A stretch of 64,000 bases of DNA from Acanthosepion esculentum. Its lineage: Eukaryota > Mollusca > Cephalopoda > Sepiida > Sepiidae. Within the stretch, counting starts at the first letter, position 1; each line of letters opens with the position of its first letter. Made by a program: the position numbers and the translations under genes. Of the stretch, positions 22,953-34,904 are shown piece by piece. The notes below the pieces were generated by a model. It searched no databases, was not told the DNA's origin, and saw only the letters and a list, made by a program, of their open reading frames with translations. Where the stretch lies: NCBI GenBank assembly GCA_964036315.1, contig OZ038478.1, positions 147,940,683-148,004,682 on the forward strand, given 5' to 3'.

Positions 22953-23515
22953 GTAGACATTGAAGTCAACACTGAGAGGCGACATTCTATTTCTGTTATG
23001 GTCCAAGGTTAGGACCAAGGAAGAACAACAAGAACACAAGAGTAGAAATAACAAAGATATATTAAACAGAATAATAATACAAGCTGTGGAAGGTGTTAGT
23101 ATGACTGTCAGTCTGGTTTGGAGTGAACTACTATTGACTCGACTCGATTCCGTCTCGATATTTAACAACCCTCCCACGTGGGTCGAATGTGGCACAAGGC
23201 CGGTTTAATGTGGGCTCACTGAGCCCGTAGGCTCGGCCAAAAATATGCCCATTTAGAACCCGTATAAACGGGTTCAGGGACTGTCTACCTCCCTGGACGA
23301 AACTTTGCCCTTCGGCAAAGCCTCGTCCGGGTTCCTCTCCACCAAAGCAGAGAGTTCGACAGAAGTCGCAAACAATCAGAGACTGCTCACGACTCAATTC
23401 CGTCTCGTCTCTCTCTCTCTCTCTTGAAAGGCGCAGTTTTTATAGTGTCAGGAAAAGTTCACTCTGTCGTTATAGGTAAGGTCCCATAACAATTTCATGT
23501 TTAGTCGTCAGGCCA
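22947..23515 (-). repeat. Foldback repeat, copy d, split by a solo LTR
   Basis: The first part of the arm (22947-22993, ending GCGACATTCTATTTC) and the second part (23497-23515, ATGTTTAGTCGTCAGGC) together match the 53.7-kb arm when the intervening 22994-23491 and one copy of ATTTC are removed. On the minus strand the rejoined arm keeps CTGACGA, GAAA and GTC in hammerhead-core order. The opposite arm is not found downstream. Confidence 0.8.
22994..23491 (-). mobile_element. Solo LTR (family B) with 5-bp target duplication
   Basis: The sequence starts TGTTATGG and ends CATAACA, so both strands have TG...CA ends. It is flanked by exact ATTTC repeats (22989-22993 and 23492-23496). A second, shorter family member is at 62645-62966. 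A GC-rich module (about 23158-23385) inside this copy is missing from the 62.6-kb copy but is related to one in the 53-kb Gypsy LTR. Orientation is inferred from similarity to that element, whose coding strand is minus. No internal coding region remains, so it arose by LTR-LTR recombination. Confidence 0.88.
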
Positions 23516-24140
23516 TATGCGTTTTGTGTTTGCTCGACTATTTATAAATACAAGCCAATGTTTCTTTATGTGGAGTCTATTTTATTGTTCTAATGGCTAT
23601 TTTGGTCGGCGGTAACGGTTACGTTCCTAATTATCCAAGGGGATGCTGAGTGAAACTAATTGTGGATCCTGATGCAGATTTTGGCTATTAGAATGTTGTT
23701 CGTTAAGGTATTTATTCATTATGTTATTGGTTGTTATTATTATGTTTGCTTGTGTTTATATGTGCATTCTTAGTTCATTTATTGATTATTTTATCACTGG
23801 TTGTTGTCATTACTATTACTTTGTTTATGTGTACGTTTGTGTTGTATTTATTATTTCCATTCATAATAAAATTTAAAAAGCCAATACTTAATAACATCAA
23901 CTATGAAAACGGTCACAATGTGACTGGAAGAAATAGAGAGAGAGAGAGAGCAAGAGCGAGAGAGAGAGAGTGATGGTTTCTCTGCTGACACTGCTACATT
24001 AACTCTCAAATTATCTCTCTTTAATATTGATAAATTTCTCCTATTCATTCTTCATTCTGTCGGATTCCGATCAATATTTGATCTATATTTGATTGCACAA
24101 TTTTGCATTCTTATATTCAGATAAATTGAATTGACATATT
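23492..24140. other. Unassigned sequence with (GA)n
   Basis: A (GA)n run spans 23935-23970. Nothing else recognised. Confidence 0.5.
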
Positions 24141-24143
24141 TGA

Positions 24144-24148
24144 TTATA

Positions 24149-24227
<79 letters not shown>

Positions 24228-24287
24228 CATACAACGTGTGTTAGCACGTGCGATACCCTGTTTTCATCAGCTGCCGAACAGAGGTGA

Positions 24288-24331
<44 letters not shown>
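24144..24331. repeat. (TA)n arrays
   Basis: Arrays at 24144-24224 and 24289-24331, separated by about 65 bases of unique sequence. Confidence 0.97.
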
Positions 24332-24332
<1 letters not shown>

Positions 24333-27300
24333 AAGGTGCTTCATATTAATATTAGTCATAATAATGAAGATGTGAATCTATGTTTGAATGTAGAGTAAGA
24401 GATATATTTAAAAAAAGATAATATTTCACAAACTCGAAAAACAAATTATATAACAGATGCATAATTTTATAACTTTAGTATGAGTTTTATTTGCAATATA
24501 TTTATTTATTATAGCAGTGGTTATTATTTTTGTATTTCCTTGTGTTAGTGTTAAATAATTATACATTTTTTAAATTTAATTCTTTTTTTTTATAATTATT
24601 ATGGAAACAAAACCCAAACTCAAAGTGAGGGAAATTGCCGCCATTTTTCCATTTTTTGTTTTTGTGTTTGTTTCATTACATTTTATATCAATGATGTTAT
24701 TTCAAAAGTGCTTTAGGGCATCCATTTCTTCTCTGCCTTGTTACATGAATCGCGGCGAAATGCCCCCGGGGTTCCGAGGCTGCGACTGGTAGACGTCAAG
24801 AATCAAAGCGAACAACAAGAATTGAACTGTGGCGTTATTTTTATGTTCAGGTTTCATAGCCTGTGGCTGAATACCGCACAGTATTATTTTGGAGGGTGTA
24901 GCCGACAGTATTGACAAACGGTGTGGCGGTTACAGACGAGGTTATGTGAATTTATACAAGACATATGATGGAATCATTTTCTGATTTCAAAACTTTACAC
25001 AGTAGGTACAAGGACTATTTTTGTGTACAGACTGAGTGATCAATCATTAGATTGATCTATCTATTAACTAGTTGTATCGCCGTATAGATAAAAAAAGAAC
25101 TATATCAATATCTCTTAAATCGATATATTTTTACATAGACTTTTACACAGATGTTTCTTGTACAGTGCCGAAACGGTGATCCACCCAGGAAAGATCAAAC
25201 ACATGATATGTTGTTAATCAACATTAGGTAGTTTAGATTTGATCAAGTATGGAAAAGTCTTTCTGTAAAGTTTGTCCGTGTAAATATACTGTGTATACGA
25301 GTAGCATTCGTGTACATTCGTGGAATAATGGAATTTAAACGCATATATTTAAATATAACATTTAATTCTCCACGTAAGCCACATTAATATGAAGACACTT
25401 TTATATATTCAGCTATAATAGCAACGATTGATATAATTCCGTCAGAGATGCAAGGATCGAAGATGTAATTTTGCTAACGCAGACATTTCTATGCTATTAA
25501 TGTTAACAAAACAGGGATTTCTTAAAAGCGTTTATCGTTTGAAAATGAGAAAGCGTCAGGAAATTATATGAAACGTTAATGTGTATCTAATGATTTCCTA
25601 ATCCTCCCATTTTATTCTGTTGAAAAGGAATGACCAGGGCGCGATGATAAATGTTACAAAGTGTTAAACTTCCCAAGGTGTTGTTTCTTAAGTATTTGTC
25701 TTATTTTTTTAAATACTTTTGGAAATAGGAAATACGACTGCTTTTACATTCCTCTAAATGAAATAGCTTGCAAAATACTCTCAGAATCGTTCAAAATTAT
25801 TGCCATAAAATTTCCTCCTGACGAGCTTTGCTTTTGCTTTGAATGAAAGCGTTCTCAATTTGAGAAACAATTACTATTACTGAGATCTTTGTTCAGGGTA
25901 GTGCTGGCAATTCGAAATTCAATTTTCATTAACAATTGGCCGCAAAGATTAAAAATTTACATCCATATTTTTCAAAAAGTTATGTTGCTGATCTGTACGC
26001 AACATGTAACAAACGATCATTAATTTAGCTCAACGCTTATTCTTCAGATAAATGTATATGGGCTGGACCAACGGGGATGTCAATAGAGTGAAACTAGTAT
26101 TTCGTTTGTTAAATATCGGATACTCTCAAAAACCTTGAACAGATTCGAACTTTGCGTGGCTGATTGAAAATATACTCTTCAGGGAATTATATGCCCAATT
26201 ATTTTTCAGTGCACTGATAATGTCTTCAGTTTTCTAAACACGATTAGTCATAAATTTAATTTTTGTTATTGATTCAATGTTCGTAAGATTCATGCTTCTT
26301 TTAAAATATTTTTTCAAGCTGGCATAAACTTCAGTCATTTACTTCAAAATACTTCTGATTCATACATGCTATAACAGGTTTCTTCAAGTTTAGTTTTCTG
26401 CAATAATTATAGAAATATTTACATATTTTTAATATAACTTTCTAATTCCATTAGCTTTGAGAAAATCACTCTAGATTAAGGTAAAAATGAAGCATACATA
26501 TCTTGATAGATTTCATAATGGAAAACGATTTCTTACAACAAAATCGAAATTAAGTAACCGATATTTTAGTGATTTTCATCGAAATGGCGAAAAGGTTGTA
26601 CAGAGATCACAAAACAATAAAAATTGAAATTGAAATATTTGTAAAGTAATGACAATAGCAAAATGACTTCCTGTTTAATACAAAGATATATTTGAGAGAA
26701 TATTAAAAAGTTAATAGGCAAGACAAGTGAATTGACCCATAAGTTAATAACTGAAAAGTAAAATGTTGCTTACTGAGAATGACAAAGCGGTACAGAATGA
26801 GACTTATTGCTGGGCAAGTTTGTTTGCGTCACTCATGAAAGTTGTCATCCGATAAGTACCAGATGTCAAGCAAGGAGTGGTATAGCAAGGTTTCGTCATA
26901 TATTTGTGTACATGCTTTCATAGCATCTGTTCCGATGAACCCGTCTTAATTACACCACTTCATACATTTACAACTAGGACACGAAATCCGACTTCCATGC
27001 AGGTGAATCGCCATAATTTCCTATGTATTGCAAATGATAAGAGAAAGTTGAATTCAGGGAGCTTTCCCCAAACCGCAAAAAGTGTCTTTATTTAAAAGAC
27101 ACCCATTTGAATGCCTCCTTGAAGACTACAATAATAATGTCTTCATATCAAGGGTCATCGGGTGGATATCGACAATTTTATTGGGTGACTTTTGATATAA
27201 AAAATAGCTGTTATTTTTACAACGATGTTAAACTGTCCGTGAATAGATACAGTTTGAGTAAGATGTCTCAATTTATACAATCTCAAGAAAAAATTGGAGG

Positions 27301-27360
27301 CGCACATATATAATTTAGAAGTTTTAAACGTCATATCGGTAATATATATCAGTCACGTGT
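24332..27360. other. Unassigned AT-rich sequence
   Basis: Three kilobases with no recognisable coding, RNA or repeat feature. Short frames at 24601-24792 and 26904-27095 have no family signature. Confidence 0.45.
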
Positions 27361-27365
27361 ATTCA

Positions 27366-27415
27366 ATGATCGTTTTTTAGATGTTATTATTAATAACATC
27401 TAAAAACAATGATCA
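27366..27415. repeat. Near-perfect palindrome (hairpin)
   Basis: Arms of about 24 bases fold around a single central base: TTTTTAGATGTTATTA faces TAATAACATCTAAAAA, extended by ATGATC blocks with one small offset. Confidence 0.85.
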
Positions 27416-27419
27416 TTTG

Positions 27420-28235
27420 AAAATAAACCTAATTAAAAAGCTTATCATCTTACCGTCATATATATTGATAAACAACCTAAATTACGAGCACACATTTTGT
27501 AGTATTGTTATTCTTATATATTCCAAAACATCAAATCAGAACTGTTGATAAATCAGTATCATTTAAAAACAATGCTGATGCTGCTGTGGCATTATTAATA
27601 GTGATCATAGGGAACCGTTTGTTTTTGTAGATATTTTCACAATACGAAGTCACTCCGACACGTCTTGTGCAAGATTACTGAGTGAGAGTGTTCAGAGACA
27701 CGGTGGAGGTAAAAAAAGCCATGACTTTTTAAAGGATATTTGTGATCCCTACACTTAAGGAGATTTATAATGCAGTTGTGAGGAAAATCCTTTTGGAAGA
27801 TTACGAATCATCATTTCCTTGGAAGAACTCTCCGAATGTAACTTCCATTTTACTAAATGAATAAGAAGGGAATGGGTATGATGCGTTCCAGTGGACATGA
27901 CATTACGGGTCTTAGTTGTGGATATCAGTGCTGTTGGAACTAACGAATGTCGTTAGTCGCTAGTTGCTATTTGAACTAACTCTACATATGTTTTAACATA
28001 ACAAGGGCATTGGGTATGCGTTAATTTATCTAGCGTGATGTAGACGTTGCACAAAAAATGATCTCAAACCACGTGAGGATCAAACTAGCTGTCACGAGTA
28101 CAGTTCACTTCTGATGCTGTTGTGTCTAAAATAAACCGAAGCCAATAAGAAATGCTTGTGCAGCCTGACTGGGAGGTTTTCTTTTTATAATAGGAAAACT
28201 GGAGTGAAATTCAGATTAGGTTCTTTACTGTGATA
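27420..28235. other. Unassigned sequence
   Basis: No feature recognised. Confidence 0.45.
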
Positions 28236-28237
28236 TA

Positions 28238-29170
28238 CAGTGCTGTTCAATAAAAGTGACTCACCTGATATTTTTTTTACTTAAAAATTATTTCGCCTAT
28301 TGTTTTTGGGGTCAAACTAATTTTTAATCTTACTAATATAAAGACCCCTTCCCGACCACCTAGTAAAAAAGTTTACTCACCCTAAGGTATTCTATTGATA
28401 ATTATAATTTTGGATATGAATGAGATTTAGGGAAAAACTCTGTGCAAAAATGTGACTCACTTATTTCCTGCAATTAGTAATCAATAGAAACATAACCGAA
28501 CAGCTTTAAATAAAGAATAATAGAGGTATAATTTATTTATAATAGGTAATATAGTTCGAAATATTTAATAATCTATGGGTCCTCCTTTATTTTGAATAAC
28601 CTTTTCAACCCTTTTTGGCATTGAGTTGATCAGGTTCTGGCAAATCTCATCTCCAAGTATTGAATTCCATTCCGATATGAAATTCACAACCAAATCCTCT
28701 TTGTTGCTCAACTGCTTTCTCGACAGCCTGTACTTTATAATGCTCCATAAGTTTTCTATGGGGTTGAGGCCAGGAGATTGGGGCGTCCATGTCATAACAC
28801 TCTCCTGCTTCTCATCAAAGTATTCCTTCATCAATTTTTATTTGTGACAGGGGGCATTATCGTGCATAAAAATGAGCTCGGTGGGGTCGATTTGCACCCT
28901 TTCAGCAGAAGGGAGCAGACAAGACAAGTCTCTAAAATTCTCTTGTCCTGAGGGTCTTTTCAATAGGTTTTAAGAAACCAGTTCCATGAAAAGAAAAGCA
29001 TCCCTAGAACATTATACTGAACGGATGCTTGACAGTACTTACTGCTAAATTCAAAGAGCTTTCGAAGCTTCTTTGGATTATCCTTTGAATTTACCTCAAA
29101 TTTCGTTTCATCGGAGGAGCAAACATTTATTTTAAAACATCAGGTGAGTCACTTTTTTCGAACAGCACTG
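28238..29170 (-). mobile_element. Short Tc1 element with intact terminal inverted repeats
   Basis: Terminal inverted repeats of about 33 bases: CAGTGCTGTTC with GTGACTCACCTGAT at 28238-28270, mirrored at 29138-29170 (GGTGAGTCAC and GAACAGCACTG). TA dinucleotides at 28236-28237 and 29171-29172 are the target duplication. At 933 bp it is shorter than an autonomous Tc1 element because the N-terminal half of the transposase is missing. The ends are well preserved, so it may have been mobilised in trans. Confidence 0.92.
28565..29125 (-). pseudogene. Tc1 transposase, catalytic C-terminal part
   Basis: From 29125 downward, SSDETKFE gives the first catalytic aspartate region, followed by decayed sequence. 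The open frame 28834-28565 (89 codons) contains WTPQSPGLNPIENLWSIIK, the conserved third catalytic region. In it the aspartate before LNPIE is glycine. It ends with SMPKRVEKVIQNKGGPIDY, the normal Tc1 C-terminus. The second aspartate (QDNDPKH region) is replaced by a frameshifted stretch near 28850. The DNA-binding domain is absent. Confidence 0.9.
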
Positions 29171-29299
29171 TATGGGCATTGCTACAGAGAAACGGAGTTA
29201 CGCATAAATGCAGCGCAAAACAAGGCCATGAGTCTAACATTCATAAAGACCACCACAGATAAATCACGGAAATGTGTGAGATGAGATTTTATGATTACA

Positions 29300-29484
29300 T
29301 GCATTGTTTACATTACTCTGTCTGTTAGCCTCATCTATATTGCCATATTCACAACGATCAAATATAGGGTTCGATTCGAAATTCAAATTACCTAAAGAAG
29401 GCCGGAGCGTACAACGACCGAAAAGTTGAGAATATGGCAATGGACATGATGATGATGATAATTCGAAAAAGGTAAATAATGCAG
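29300..29484 (+). mobile_element. PLE family 2 tail, copy 3, folded
   Basis: Bases 29300-29355 are an inverted copy of the tail end (GCATTGTTTACATTACT ... GCCATATTCACAAC). Bases 29356-29484 are the direct tail with CTAAAGAAGGCCGGAG and CGACCGAAAAGTTG, ending GGTAAATAATGCA. The copy is more diverged than those at 8.6-10.2 kb. Confidence 0.8.
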
Positions 29485-30000
29485 GTAATTAAGAATCTCA
29501 TGTTCGGGAGATTTATGGTTACTATAGATTTTAAAAAAATGTTGTCATGCAATCTACAGTGATAAACTTCGGACAATTTGTGTGAAAACATGAAAGCATA
29601 AGAGGGCAATTTGAATACAACGTTGTACTAAATTTGAAATCTGAGGAAAATTCTAAAAGTCTCCAAAGGAAATCCTTATCAAAATCACCGCTCATAGTGA
29701 AAGAGAGAAGAGTGTAAATAGAAAGACAATAAAGGCGAAAAGAATTGTCAAATATTGAAAATAATGACAGTGAAATGTTTGAAAAGGATGTTGCAAAACA
29801 CACAAGCTTGTATTTTTTATTAATTGATATTAATTAATCTATAATGATGGGAAATGACGTTCATTTATGCCTTTCCCAAGGATATTTACACAAGTAATAT
29901 AACGAAGTTGATTGGAATTGGTAGGTTCGGGTGGTGCAATGCATAAAGGCTTACCGATTTCCAATCCCTAACCGGAATAAATTACAGCCGTAGCACATCT

Positions 30001-30108
30001 AAACTTACAGTACCTGGTATTCCTAATCGGTCACCAATCTAGGCACTCATCCGGCACACTGCTTAACTTCGAGGATAGTACAAGAACAACGTGATATATC
30101 TGCCATCA
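30001..30108 (-). pseudogene. 5S rRNA-derived sequence
   Basis: On the minus strand the landmarks of eukaryotic 5S rRNA appear in order: ATATCACGTTG near the 5' end, CGAAGTTAAGCA (start of the internal control region), GGTGACCG and GGAATACCAGGTACTGTAAG at the 3' end. About 12 bases are missing before the GAAGTTAAG block and several positions differ, so this is not a working 5S gene. It could be a pseudogene or the head of a 5S-derived SINE. The sequence continues beyond the RNA end with TACGGCTGTAATTTATTCC and no clear poly(A). Confidence 0.85.
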
Positions 30109-30119
30109 CCCGTGAACCT

Positions 30120-31620
30120 GGGGTATTTCACTTCAACACAAGAAATATGCCTTCATTTATAAAAAGAAAAACATCAGGAATGTATGCATGTACCTGTAGC
30201 AGCAGCGAAAGATCACAACAGAAACACATGCACTTGGAAAGAGAATAGAGAACATTACTTAATAATCATATTGATTTTTGATGTTTGAAAGTTTCCCAAT
30301 TTTCCAAGAATGTTGTAGATGGTTATGATGCACTGGGAATTACATGTGGAAACTAAATAAAAAAATCCTTCTTAAATGTAATGAGAAAAAAACTTTGGTT
30401 GTTGTTGGGTTATTGAAGCTACTTTCTCTCACTTGATCACAAGCAAAATCTACTAGGTGTTCTTAATGGGTCAATTTAAATATGGCTAGTAGAAGAGCAT
30501 GAAACTTTTCCAGCTATTTTGAATATTGAATGAACCCGTTGAGTGGCCTTGCGGTAACATAGTAGATAATTCAAGTGAACCTGACTGCACATGCAGTAAA
30601 ACAAATACCAGTGTGAAGTTATTCAAGCCGGAGTAGAAAAGAAGGTCCACCCACAGTGCCTACTGTCTAGAATTTACAATGGTCGGAAGTGTTGTTTCTT
30701 CGTGTCTTCTGCACTGCTGTAGTAACTGCAGTGATTTTAACCTAAAAACTCGAGTCATGTACTTTAAATAGCCGCTTCAAATTAAGGATTTCTTATAGAT
30801 GCCATGCATTGCGCCAGCACCGTTTAGAAATATCTATAATGTCAGCTGAATTTCTAAGCTCAATGGTTAAAAATGTTTTTGGTATAAAACTTATGATCTT
30901 AGTAAAAATCATACTTCGTCAAACTTCTTGGACTATTGTTTCAGAATCCCTGTACAAAACAACAGAAAGATATCACTTTAGGATTTTCAACAACAGCAGC
31001 AATTAAAATTGATGACACATGTTACTCAAAAAGAAAATAATGGCATTTCACACTATTTCAAGCAAAAGGCTAGGAAGCTCGTATCAATAGAGAAAAGAGA
31101 CATTTTTGGATTTGAATTGCTGTTTTGACATTGTGAGGCGTTATTAATTGAACAGAAGACATCGTTGATAAATTGGATAGGAGATATGGTTTAATATTTT
31201 CTACCATTTAACATGGGATTTTAGCTATTTGAAGAATAGGCGCATTTCCCTTTGCTTGAAGTTTAGGTATTTCTAAACAATCGAAATGGGAAGTGGAAAT
31301 GAAATGGCATTCTCACTGTCTTTTCCTTCCTTCTTGTGCCTAAGGCAAGTAAAGCTTGGAGAAATTTTATAAATTCAACTCAAAAGGAAAGCTATTGTTT
31401 TCATATGCAGATTAATTCAAGAACCTGTTAAAAAAATAAAACCTTAAACAATACTATACATTTTGAAGATTCAATGAAAACCGAAGATATCCATACAAAA
31501 GATGCCAAACAATTAATGTTTGAAGTTAAAAAAATTATAACATTTATGAGATATTAATAGTTTGCATTATAGAATATGTGTTAGATATACAGTTACATGC
31601 TATAATATAGAAACATTTAT
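30120..31620. other. Unassigned sequence
   Basis: No coding, RNA or repeat feature recognised on either strand. Confidence 0.45.
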
Positions 31621-31622
31621 CA

Positions 31623-31624
<2 letters not shown>

Positions 31625-31708
<84 letters not shown>
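31625..31708. repeat. (TA)n array
   Basis: About 84 bases of uninterrupted TA. Confidence 0.98.
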
Positions 31709-31709
<1 letters not shown>

Positions 31710-31984
31710 TTACTTTCTGGATTATAAGTTAATTCAATCAATTCCTTAGAATATAAGCGTGTACATATAAATGTATTTAACATAGGTTAAAAAAGGACTG
31801 AAATATAAGCTTTGCCATAAGGATTTAATTGAGAATATGCAAATAGAGCTACAATTCAAATTTATATTTTAATAATAAAAACATATTTCATAAATGTCTC
31901 CATATAACTAAGCGGTATCATGAGAAAAAAAAACTCATCGACTAATACAAAAGAACGAATGTATCTATGTGTGCTTGCGCCTGT

Positions 31985-31986
<2 letters not shown>

Positions 31987-32044
<58 letters not shown>
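31987..32044. repeat. (TA)n array
   Basis: About 58 bases of TA. Confidence 0.98.
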
Positions 32045-32046
<2 letters not shown>

Positions 32047-32523
32047 CATGCTGATTTATGTAATGTATATGTATGTATTTTGTTTTAATTCCATCCAACG
32101 CAAAGCAATAAAGCCACTAAAACACATCGAGCTCCGGAGAGAAAAAAATTATAATTGTAAAACGTTTACTAGGAGAAATGATAATAAAAACGTTATTCGG
32201 AAAGATAAATAATGACGATTGATTTTACCATTACATTTTTGTAGATTGTATTTTACTGAAAAGCAAAACAGCTAGTTCCACAGGCGATATGTACGACAGA
32301 AAAAAACTATTATAATAGAACTTGCGGTTAAATTTAGCAATTTTAACAGTAAATTGATATTTTGTAGATACCAATCGAAGACTACACTAGAATTCATCAA
32401 GTCAGAGTACGAAAAATGAGAGCTCTTCAGAAGAATTTCCATGGAAATATTTCTAGGAAATTGACTGAAATCGGGATGCCAGTCAGGAAAATAACATTGC
32501 AGATTCTTTGAAACTTTTCAAGA

Positions 32524-32525
<2 letters not shown>

Positions 32526-32619
<94 letters not shown>
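32526..32619. repeat. (TC)n(TA)n microsatellite
   Basis: TC repeats to 32563, then TA repeats. Confidence 0.98.
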
Positions 32620-32622
<3 letters not shown>

Positions 32623-32624
32623 AA

Positions 32625-33170
32625 GCAGCAGTTAAGATGTGCCAAAAATATTTAAGGTACGGATGAATGATAGACTTGTATGTTTGTGCGTGTGAAGAAT
32701 ACATTCGCACTCAAAGTTTGAAGTGCCTCCGATACTATTTTTAACAAAACTCACAAAAACATCAATAGCACAAAAAACGTAATATTTACTAGATTAAGTA
32801 TATTTATTATTAATTTTAATATGAAAAAATAATTTTTAAAACCCTAATTCGCCTTTGTAAATACTTGCCGTTTTACGTGGAATACTAACAATGAGATTAA
32901 ACAATTTTCTGCTGGAATCCGAGTGCCTCAGAGATTCTTGATAATATACCGAGCATTAGTGTTGCTAGCTCTTTGGAGCCATATACTTCATGTACTCGCG
33001 CAGCTTATCTACTGGATTGACATCATAGATGTGTCAGGCTATTTCAGCGGAACAAAATTGAACTAATAGATTTTATTAGCCTTTTAAGAACGGGGCAACG
33101 TAATGCATTTTGTATGCTACAACCACGCATATAAATAAATAGCGTTGCAAAATTTCCAGAATCTCTAGAG
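32625..33170. other. Unassigned AT-rich sequence
   Basis: Nothing recognised. Confidence 0.5.
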
Positions 33171-33175
33171 AAAAG

Positions 33176-33529
33176 TGTTTTGGATTCCGGGAATGGAATC
33201 CTGCTCAAATAAATAAACAACGCCAGTAATTGAGATAGAAAAATAAGTGTATTAAACGTAAGAATACAGAATTGAAGTGAAGATTAGTAGTCCAGGAATG
33301 CGGGTTAGTAGGAAGTAAATGTACAAGTCTCTGTAAGTGAAGCCGTAATTATCTCTCTCTCTCTCTCTCTCTCTCTGGACTCCCGTATAACTCTCTGTGA
33401 ACACCCTCTGTACTGTCTCTGTATCTCTCAACCTGACTCAACGTATCTCAACTCGCATGTATTCTCTCTGTCAGTATAAGTATACTTTGGACGAGTCCAT
33501 CTTGTGTAAAAGGGGTCTGCCCCAAAACA
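33176..33529 (-). mobile_element. Solo LTR related to the 50.5-53.2 kb Gypsy element
   Basis: It starts TGTTTTGGATTCCGGG and ends CCAAAACA. It shares CCAGGAATGCGGGTTAGTAG and the GAGTCCAT...TGTGTAAAA block with the Gypsy LTRs. Flanks AAAAG and TAAAG match at four of five positions, consistent with a decayed target duplication. A (TC)n tract lies inside at about 33352-33376. Orientation is inferred from the related element. Confidence 0.82.
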
Positions 33530-33788
33530 TAAAGATACTTCATCACAAAATAGAGAATAATAAGAACAGTAGTATATAAAAAGTAAATGAAATTAGATGG
33601 AAAAAAATACCTATAGAACTATGAGCAAAATAAATAAAATGTTAAAAATTTGACTGTTTCAAAACTTGCAGTGTTTCCTACATATACATAATTAGAAACA
33701 ACATCTGAATTGCTATATTACCTCTTCGTATATATAATTATATCAACAGAAACATTCACTTTGCTCAATGATGATCCAAAAGACCAAA

Positions 33789-33790
<2 letters not shown>

Positions 33791-33860
<70 letters not shown>
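33791..33860. repeat. (TA)n array beside foldback copy e
   Basis: About 70 bases of TA that touch the foldback arm. Confidence 0.98.
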
Positions 33861-33862
<2 letters not shown>

Positions 33863-33995
33863 TTAAAGGAGGCATTAAAATCAACAGCTAGCAGCGAAAG
33901 TCTGTTTCATGATTACACGGAATTGTGAATTGCGTTCAGATGATTGCTCATGTCGCCGCTGGGTGTTGACTTTATGTCAACATCTCCTTTATCTA
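33861..33995. repeat. Foldback repeat, copy e
   Basis: Arms 33863-33897 (TTAAAGGAGGCATTAAAATC ...) and 33954-33992 (... GTTGACTTTATGTC, ending CTCCTTTA) are imperfect reverse complements. The centre keeps AAAGTCTGTTTCATGATTA, matching the GTCTGTTTCAT block of copies a and b. The hammerhead-like core is broken here: no CTGANGA is present in register. Confidence 0.75.
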
Positions 33996-34400
33996 TATAA
34001 TAAATGCGAAAATATTTGTGTGTCACACTTTTTCAATTAAAGGGACATAATTATGTAACTTTTAAATATATCATCCTCTCTTTCTAAATAATAAATGCGA
34101 AAATGTATGTGTGTCAGACTTTTGCAATTAAAGGGAAAATCATTCTAACTCTCAATAGCTTTATCTTCCTCTTTTATATAATAAATGCGAATGTCAGTAT
34201 ATTGCACATTTTCGATTAAATATATACAAGTCTCACTTTTAGATATCTCATCTTCTTTATCTGTTTAATAAATGCGTATTTCTGTGTCACTGTTACACTT
34301 TTTCAATTAAAGAGCCAGGGCTCTCTAACATTAAATGTCTCATCTTCTAAATAAATAAATGCGAAAGTTAGTGTGTCACACTTTTCAACTTTGCTCCTTA
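33996..34400 (+). repeat. 88-bp tandem repeat, about 4.5 units
   Basis: Units start near 33998, 34086, 34175, 34262 and 34350 with AATAAATGCGAA, followed by GTGTCACACTTTTTCAATTAAAG-like sequence (in part) and a TCATCTTC-rich end. The divergence between units suggests age. The array begins directly at the end of foldback copy e. Confidence 0.8.
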
Positions 34401-34904
34401 AGTCTATAGCCCGACATACCATACCATTTTGGAATCGGGCCGACTCTGTAAGCAAATTAAAACATTCTGAGACGGATCCGAACAGGTAAACCAGAAATAT
34501 TGGATTCCCAATTGATTGTTTTCAGCGATTTTTACCTGATTTTGTGCAATAATTTTTTTTGTACGGTAACAATTTTTGTAACTTTGAAAATAATCTAAAT
34601 TAATTGCGACATCTAGCAAAAGTACCCAATGAAATATAGTTAATTGTTTGCACGGAAAGTAAGGACCTACGTGCATAAAATTTTCTTCAAATTAAAATGG
34701 CGACAGAAGAAATTTAATAAAGATAAGCTTAAATATTAATGCAGTTTCTTAAATGCATGGATCAGTTTTGAGTTCTTCTGTAGTTTGTAGTTGCCTATCG
34801 CATACGGCAGAAGTATGTCCCGGAAAAAAATCTCCGCCAGCAGAACACCAGATTGCAATTAGAAGAGCTCAGGCTGCAGCGAGAAAAAGTACACCAGGAT
34901 CAAA

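Noticed and set aside
24601..24792. 63-codon plus-strand frame with a hydrophobic middle
   Set aside because: It follows a T-rich run, has no splice or family evidence, and its hydrophobicity reflects T-rich codons.
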